A stretch of DNA of 64,000 bases. Origin: Spirodela intermedia (lineage: Eukaryota > Streptophyta > Magnoliopsida > Alismatales > Araceae). Under the pieces are notes generated by a model. It was not told where the DNA came from and ran no database searches. It saw only the letters and a program-made list of their open reading frames with translations. Where the stretch lies: the NCBI GenBank assembly GCA_902729315.2, contig LR746266.1:1492259-1556258 (forward strand), written 5' to 3'. Both the position numbers and the translations under genes were made by a program. Positions 59,501 through 64,000 of the stretch are shown in pieces; the first letter of the stretch is position 1; each line of letters opens with the position of its first letter.

Positions 59501-62136
59501 TATGCTAACACTATTTGCAATATCTTTACTTGGGCAATGTCCATGCCCAGAGTGAAATGGATCTCATCACAAACTTAAGCATTGCTTTCTTGTACATGCC
59601 TCAGATTGAAAGGCCTTTACAAAGGCATGGTGGAAGGCTTGAGCACAACGAATCCTACTGTGGCTCTTGTTATGGCGCTGAAGCGGTTGGTTCTCATTGA
59701 GCTCGCATGATTCTGTGCCAAAGTTCCACTGCACTTTCTTTGCAATGACTTGTTCCTTCCTGTTGCAGACGGAGGAGGATTGCTGCAACTCATGCGAAGA
59801 AGTTCGTGATGCATACCGAAAAAAAGGATGGGGAGTAACAAATCCAGACTTAATTGATCAGGTAAACATTGGGCCAGGACATTGAAGTATCGATTATTTT
59901 ATGAACATTGGGGACGGGACATAGTTGATGGCTGCTTCACACTCTTAATTTATTTAGCATCCGCTTAGGTGGTCAACTTCCCCACAGAAAACTTGGCTTC
60001 TGATAATACAAGGAGCACCATGTTGGCCCATAAGACAGAAGGTGATGATGCCTTCCTAGGAGGGCTAACAGTGGTTAAAGCTGTTATTGGAATGGTTCTT
60101 GGACGAAGGAAGAAGTGGAGATGATTCTTGGGGTATATTTCTTGGGTTTCTGTGCCCACATATTTGATGGGGGTAGAGATTGATCATTTTTGTACAAAGT
60201 TCTTCAGCTACTATATGCAAGGAGAATTTATGAAATTCTCTTGCTTATCTTTTTCTTTTGTTCTTTCTGCAGTATTTTGTTTCCATGTGTTCCTCCCAGA
60301 CCAGCACTTGGTTTGTCATGTATACAGTTCTCCCCTCATTTATGTTTGTTTTGGTTGAAGTGCTTTTGTATTTCCTGGGAACTCCTGCATTCTTTTCTAA
60401 TAATGAATCGGACGAAATCTTGCTTCTGGTCCTTATTATTTTTAGTGAAATCATCAGCCTATTAAAAAAAAGAAAAATCATCTTCACTCTTTGAAAATGA
60501 TTTGTTCATCAGATCTCTCCCTAGATATGATAACACCCCCAGTTTTTCTCCGCAGTGCAAGAGGGAGGGTTTCATTCAAAGAATCAAGGACGAAGATGGT
60601 GAAGGATGCAACATACATGGGTTCTTGGAAGTTACCAAGGTCGCAGGAATTTTTCACTTTGCCCCTGGGAAAAGCTTTCACCAATCTGGCTTCATTCTGC
60701 AAGATTTGTTCTTATTTCAAACAGAAAATTATAATGTAAGTTTATGAGCAGCCAATTCCATCACTTCCGAACTCCCTTTCGATTTGGGAACCTCACTTTT
60801 AGCTTCGAATTTTTCTTCTATTTTTGACATAAATCAAAATGGATCAGATAAGCCACAAAATAAATAAGCTGTCCTTTGGGAAGGAGTTTCCTGGTGTTGT
60901 TAATCCACTCGATGGGTGAGTTTTCTGGTGCATGATTGTCAATATGACTGCTTGGCATGCGTTGACTTGACATTGTCCTTTACACTTTTTATGTTTTCTA
61001 TGAGAAAACTTCAGTGCCCAATGGACGCAGAAAGTGCCGTCGAGCATATACAAGTATTTCATCAAGGTGACGTCTAAACTCCAGTTCTTGAGTCATCTAA
61101 AGGTTTCAATTGGACGAGGAAATCGTTCATGATACCCATATCAAGCAATAAAATATCTTGATCATCCCTTTTTTAGGGTCAAATAGATCTGTTGGACACT
61201 TGTTTGAAGCTAAAATGTTGTTTTTTTTCTTTTTTGGAAACTGTGCTGACAGTTTCTTTTCAATTTATTTAGGTTGTCCCTACAACCTACAAGGACATAA
61301 CAGGCCACAAGATTAACTCAAATCAGGCAAGATGATTTGTATCCTTTTTATATTCACCTTGGAGAACAACATGCGAAAACCCTGAACCCTGACTAGTTTC
61401 CTTGTATCTCTGTGCAGTTTTCAGTCACTGAGCACGTGAGAGAAGCAGATGATTTCTCTCAACAGGTTCCTGGGATTTTCTTCTACTATGACTTCTCTCC
61501 GATCAAGGTGATTTCAGACGATATTTCTTGTGTGGATTTATCTATGGTATCAACTTGACTGCTCTAACTCGTGTGCATCTCACGGCCACTCTTCATGGTT
61601 GTATCCCCCATTTAGTTTGAATGGGACTTCCATATTCTGGACACTATTATAATTACAGCAGAAAAAAGTTACCACATATCTATTTTTTAGTCTATTTTCC
61701 TTTTACTAATCTCAATGATGTGGTGAATTGAAGACCGCTCTTTCTCATATGACTATGCATCCATGCATTCCTTATCACATGTTCACATTTTTCTCAAAGA
61801 TTATTATGCTAGCAATTGAGAAAAGATTGTTGTACCTGGCAGGTGATCTTCACGGAGGAGAACGCATCCATCTTGCACTTCCTCACAAATCTCTGCGCCA
61901 TCATCGGAGGTCAGACAGCATGAAAAAAATTTGAACTCATTTCTAATTCTATCCATTTGCACTTCAAAATCAGTTCGTCAGGGTTCCTCTTTGTTTCCTG
62001 AAGGAAGACCCGAAATGTTTCTCGCCATTTTTTTAATCTTCAATTCTTCTGGGGTTTGCCAGGCATCTTCACCATCTCAGGAATCATAGACACCTTTGTG
62101 TACTATGGCCAGCGGGCGATCAAGAAGAAGATATAG
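56299..62136 (+). CDS. ERV46: ERV46/ERGIC3 homologue, ER-Golgi cargo receptor, 378 aa, 13 exons
   Basis: Exons: 56299-56437, 57342-57415, 58144-58227, 58346-58426, 59605-59685, 59769-59861, 60556-60735, 60848-60915, 61015-61066, 61273-61326, 61418-61507, 61843-61909, 62063-62136; phases agree (1,137 bp). It opens MEIVNKLRKLDAYPKINEDF with an N-terminal membrane segment near residues 28-46. A large lumenal region follows with FDVTFPVLACSLLSVDAGD, the cysteine cluster CGSCYGAE (about 145-152) and EDCCNSCEEVR (about 156-166). The second membrane segment runs FLTNLCAIIGGIFTISGIID, and the protein ends AIKKKI. In yeast Erv46 pairs with Erv41 in COPI/COPII vesicles and retrieves ER residents; its Cys-rich region is needed for retrieval. 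The intron after exon 10 starts with GC (CAG/GCAAGA). A longer in-frame reading from a TTG upstream is ignored. Confidence 0.94.
56454..56516. repeat. (CT)n microsatellite at the start of ERV46 intron 1
   Basis: Uninterrupted CT repeat beginning about 17 bases after the exon 1 donor. Confidence 0.93.
58961..59405 (+). repeat. 156-bp tandem repeat, about 2.9 units, in ERV46 intron 4
   Basis: Units start at 58,961, 59,117 and 59,273 (GCATGACTAATGTTCATGCT and close variants), with identical spacing of 156 bases and only scattered differences. Each carries pyrimidine-rich stretches and a TGTTTCTTGAGATTATCTGTG core. The third unit is cut short after CCCTTCAG. Confidence 0.93.
59969..60124 (+). 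other. 51-codon exon-like frame in ERV46 intron 6, unexplained
   Basis: After an acceptor-like GCTTAG the sequence stays open in phase 0 with exon 6 for 51 codons and ends TGA. It reads VVNFPTENLASDN, then HKTEGDDAFLGGLTVVKAV, then GMVLGRRKKWR. Its composition looks coding (mixed charged and hydrophobic, no low complexity). Used as an alternative last exon it would give an ERV46 cut at residue 184 with a new tail that includes a short hydrophobic stretch. It could instead be a relic of another gene's last exon. I do not recognise it. Confidence 0.4.
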
Positions 62137-63006
62137 GTGGGCAAGCATATATGACCAAAAGCAATCACCTTTCCTACAGGGATCTGAGAATTTGGATGGC
62201 CCATTTCTAGAACAAGTTGTAATTCGCTAGCCTTTTCTTTATTTTGTATATTGACCATTTGTAACTCTTTGCAGGCTGCGATTTCTTTGCAGCCTGAAAG
62301 TTGCTAGTTTGAGGCTTCTACCCTGCCTTCCTCTGTCAGGTTTGCTATTAGGGTTTCTTCCTCATAGTCTAAATTATGACATGTACTAGATCTTTGATCC
62401 AATCAATAGAGTTCATATCCTCAATTCATACAGAAACGTGAACCCTAATCTGCCTGTGCAGAGCGAATTTCCAGAGTTAGAGATCCAGATAATTGTGATG
62501 AGCCTAAAATTGATCCCGTATAAGCCCAGAAAAAATGCTATAAAGTTACCCAAACTTATCACAGCCAGTGAAAAAATTGGAGCAAATTTGGAACACTTTT
62601 TAACCAATTATATGTTGTCAGGCATCTAAGTGCTTCAAATATGCCCGGATTTCTTAGCAGGTGCTTCAACGTTCGCTTTTTGAGATATGAGACAATGAAC
62701 AATGAGTACATTCTGGTTCAGTAGCTGAGAGTTCCATGCCATCAGAGGTCAACAGAGAGAGAGAGAGAGAGAGAACAGGCTACCACTCTTGGTCAACCCA
62801 CCAAGAACTCACCAGCTAATGCATGGTTTTCCAGTCTTCCAGTGGGAGAGCAGCAAAACCATCAATGGCTGATAACCCTGGCAATCCAGAGACATTTAAT
62901 ATCTATTTCTGGTGGGTTTCATGGGGGAGGAGGACGATGAAATAACTCTACCAGCAGGGAGAAATTTATGCATTGGAAGGGGGGAAAGCAAACCACCTCA
63001 CCTCAG
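62137..63006. other. Convergent 3' region between ERV46 and guanylate kinase
   Basis: Contains the 3' UTRs of both genes and a short (GA)n run at 62,754-62,774. Frames at 62,413-62,629 are unsupported. Confidence 0.5.
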
Positions 63007-63345
63007 TCAGATGAGCACCTTGCGCTGCTGCACTCTGGCCCTCTCTGCGTCAATGATACAGCCCACCAGCTCCACCGCATTCTCAAGCCTCCCCTCGGCA
63101 TTCACAACAACATAATCAAAGTCTTTCATGTGTTTCACCTCCTCCCGGGCCGTGGCGATTCTCACCAGAAGCATCTCCGCAGTCTCTGTCTTGCGGCTGA
63201 TGAGCCTCTTCACCAGGGCTGCTTCGTTCTCGGCAACCAGGAATATGAAGATCGCAGAGTTACCAAGAATCGACCTCAGAGTGGCCGCGCCTTGTATGTC
63301 CACCCTCAGGACGATATCAAAACCCTTGGCCATGAACTCCCTAAT
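63007..63345 (-). CDS. Guanylate kinase (organelle-type), last exon only, 112 aa visible
   Basis: The last exon runs from 63345 (after TTTCCAG) to the TGA at 63009-63007. It encodes the C-terminal part of guanylate kinase: [20 protein letters not shown] (the VDIQGA stretch lies in the catalytic core), then [39 protein letters not shown] and [16 protein letters not shown]. The enzyme turns GMP plus ATP into GDP plus ADP. The [13 protein letters not shown] and ARE[14 protein letters not shown] wording matches plant plastid/mitochondrial guanylate kinases better than the cytosolic kind. The earlier exons, including the P-loop, are not in 63,346-64,000 as far as I can see and should lie beyond the window. 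Confidence 0.88.
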   Translation of the reverse strand: MREFMAKGFDIVLRVDIQGAATLRSILGNSAIFIFLVAENEAALVKRLISRKTETAEMLLVRIATAREEVKHMKDFDYVVVNAEGRLENAVELVGCIIDAERARVQQRKVLI

Positions 63346-64000
63346 CTGGAAAGCATTCACGCTATCTTGATACACAGTAGAAGCGAGTTTACAAAAAAAA
63401 ATAAAAAATGCATAATTCTCAGCTACTCAGTGTACGGGGCATAGAATGCAGGCAGGCATGTCTTGATCCGATTCTGGAGTGTGATTAATAAGATCAGCTA
63501 GAGGATATGTATATAATACAATAAATATTATGCTCCAAATTGGTCGGAGCTAGTAAATCTTCGTCTTGGTTTTGCTTAACATCATCAAACATATGGTCAA
63601 CTCATTATGAATCAAAGAAGATTTGGCCGAACATGCCCAACTTTTTCGGTACAAATGACTGAATAAAGCATGCTAACATGGTCCAATACTAAAATCACAC
63701 TTAAGGATACATGCACTTGTACGCTGATCAAAAGTTAATGCTTATTTAATTCGGCATAAAGAAACGGTTTGATGAGCATTAATCAACCAGAAATTAATTA
63801 ATTAATGTCAATAATATTGAACGTAAAAAGATTGCCCCTGATCCAGACTCTTCAGAGAGGAACAGAATCGGCAGTGTGCCCAATCTGAACCGGATCAGAA
63901 TGACCCTGGTTTCACAGACTTGTCGGATTTGAGCGGAAAAAAACAAGAAGAAAAAGGAAGCAGGGGACTAAGGTCCTATTTGGGTTTTACTGTGATGCAC
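63346..64000 (-). other. Presumed intron of the guanylate kinase gene
   Basis: No further guanylate kinase exon is recognisable and no other gene is supported; AT-rich with no clear repeat. Confidence 0.45.

Noticed and set aside
62412-62629. Overlapping frames on both strands in the ERV46-guanylate kinase gap
   Set aside because: AT-rich 3' UTR sequence without motifs or splice signals.

Overview
The window is nuclear DNA of a flowering plant. Genes are split by GT-AG introns (one GC-AG), LTR-retrotransposon debris is abundant, and every recognisable protein belongs to a plant family: a ZIFL-type MFS transporter, a UBA2-like RNA-binding protein, a group A bZIP factor, a PLAC8 protein, KRI1, ERV46 and an organelle-type guanylate kinase. 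Promoters carry telo-boxes and TGGGCC/GGCCCA elements, and CT/GA microsatellites are frequent. The sequence does not settle which angiosperm lineage this is. All assignments come from reading the sequence and from memory of protein families; no database search was run.

Layout. 1-8.9 kb is a retrotransposon graveyard. It holds three copies of one LTR family, two of them in inverted orientation around a decayed gag, plus a decayed Ty3/gypsy pol on the other strand. 8.9-16.2 kb holds two tandem copies of a promoter/exon-1 segment. The first has a stop codon in its exon 1 (copy A); the second is the live 5' end of a 17-exon zinc-induced-facilitator-like transporter (16,001-26,530). Introns of that gene contain a Ty1/copia pol relic, a probable solo LTR and a reverse-oriented gene fragment. 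A third, rearranged copy (28.0-31.3 kb) joins a truncated exon 1 to near-identical intron 1 to exon 4 sequence and is a pseudogene. Next to it (31.35-32.2 kb, minus) lies a fuller version of the gene fragment also found in transporter intron 6.

33-64 kb is gene-dense: UBA2-like RRM protein (minus), a 10-exon secreted or membrane-anchored repeat protein of unknown role (minus), an FD-like bZIP (plus), a PLAC8/cell-number-regulator protein (minus), intronless KRI1 (plus), 13-exon ERV46/ERGIC3 (plus), and the last exon of a guanylate kinase (minus) that continues past the window. I rebuilt the multi-exon genes by joining splice sites so that reading frame and intron phase agree throughout; each total is an exact multiple of three.

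These genes do not form a pathway; they are independent eukaryotic loci with roles in metal or anion transport, RNA binding, transcription, membrane biology, ribosome biogenesis, ER-Golgi recycling and nucleotide metabolism. The most notable non-gene structures are the inverted LTR pair with a potential ~1 kb stem, a degenerate ~53-bp tandem repeat upstream of KRI1 that multiplies TGGGCC elements, a 156-bp tandem repeat and an unexplained 51-codon exon-like frame inside ERV46 introns, an overlapping uORF at the bZIP start, and the mosaic transporter pseudogene.
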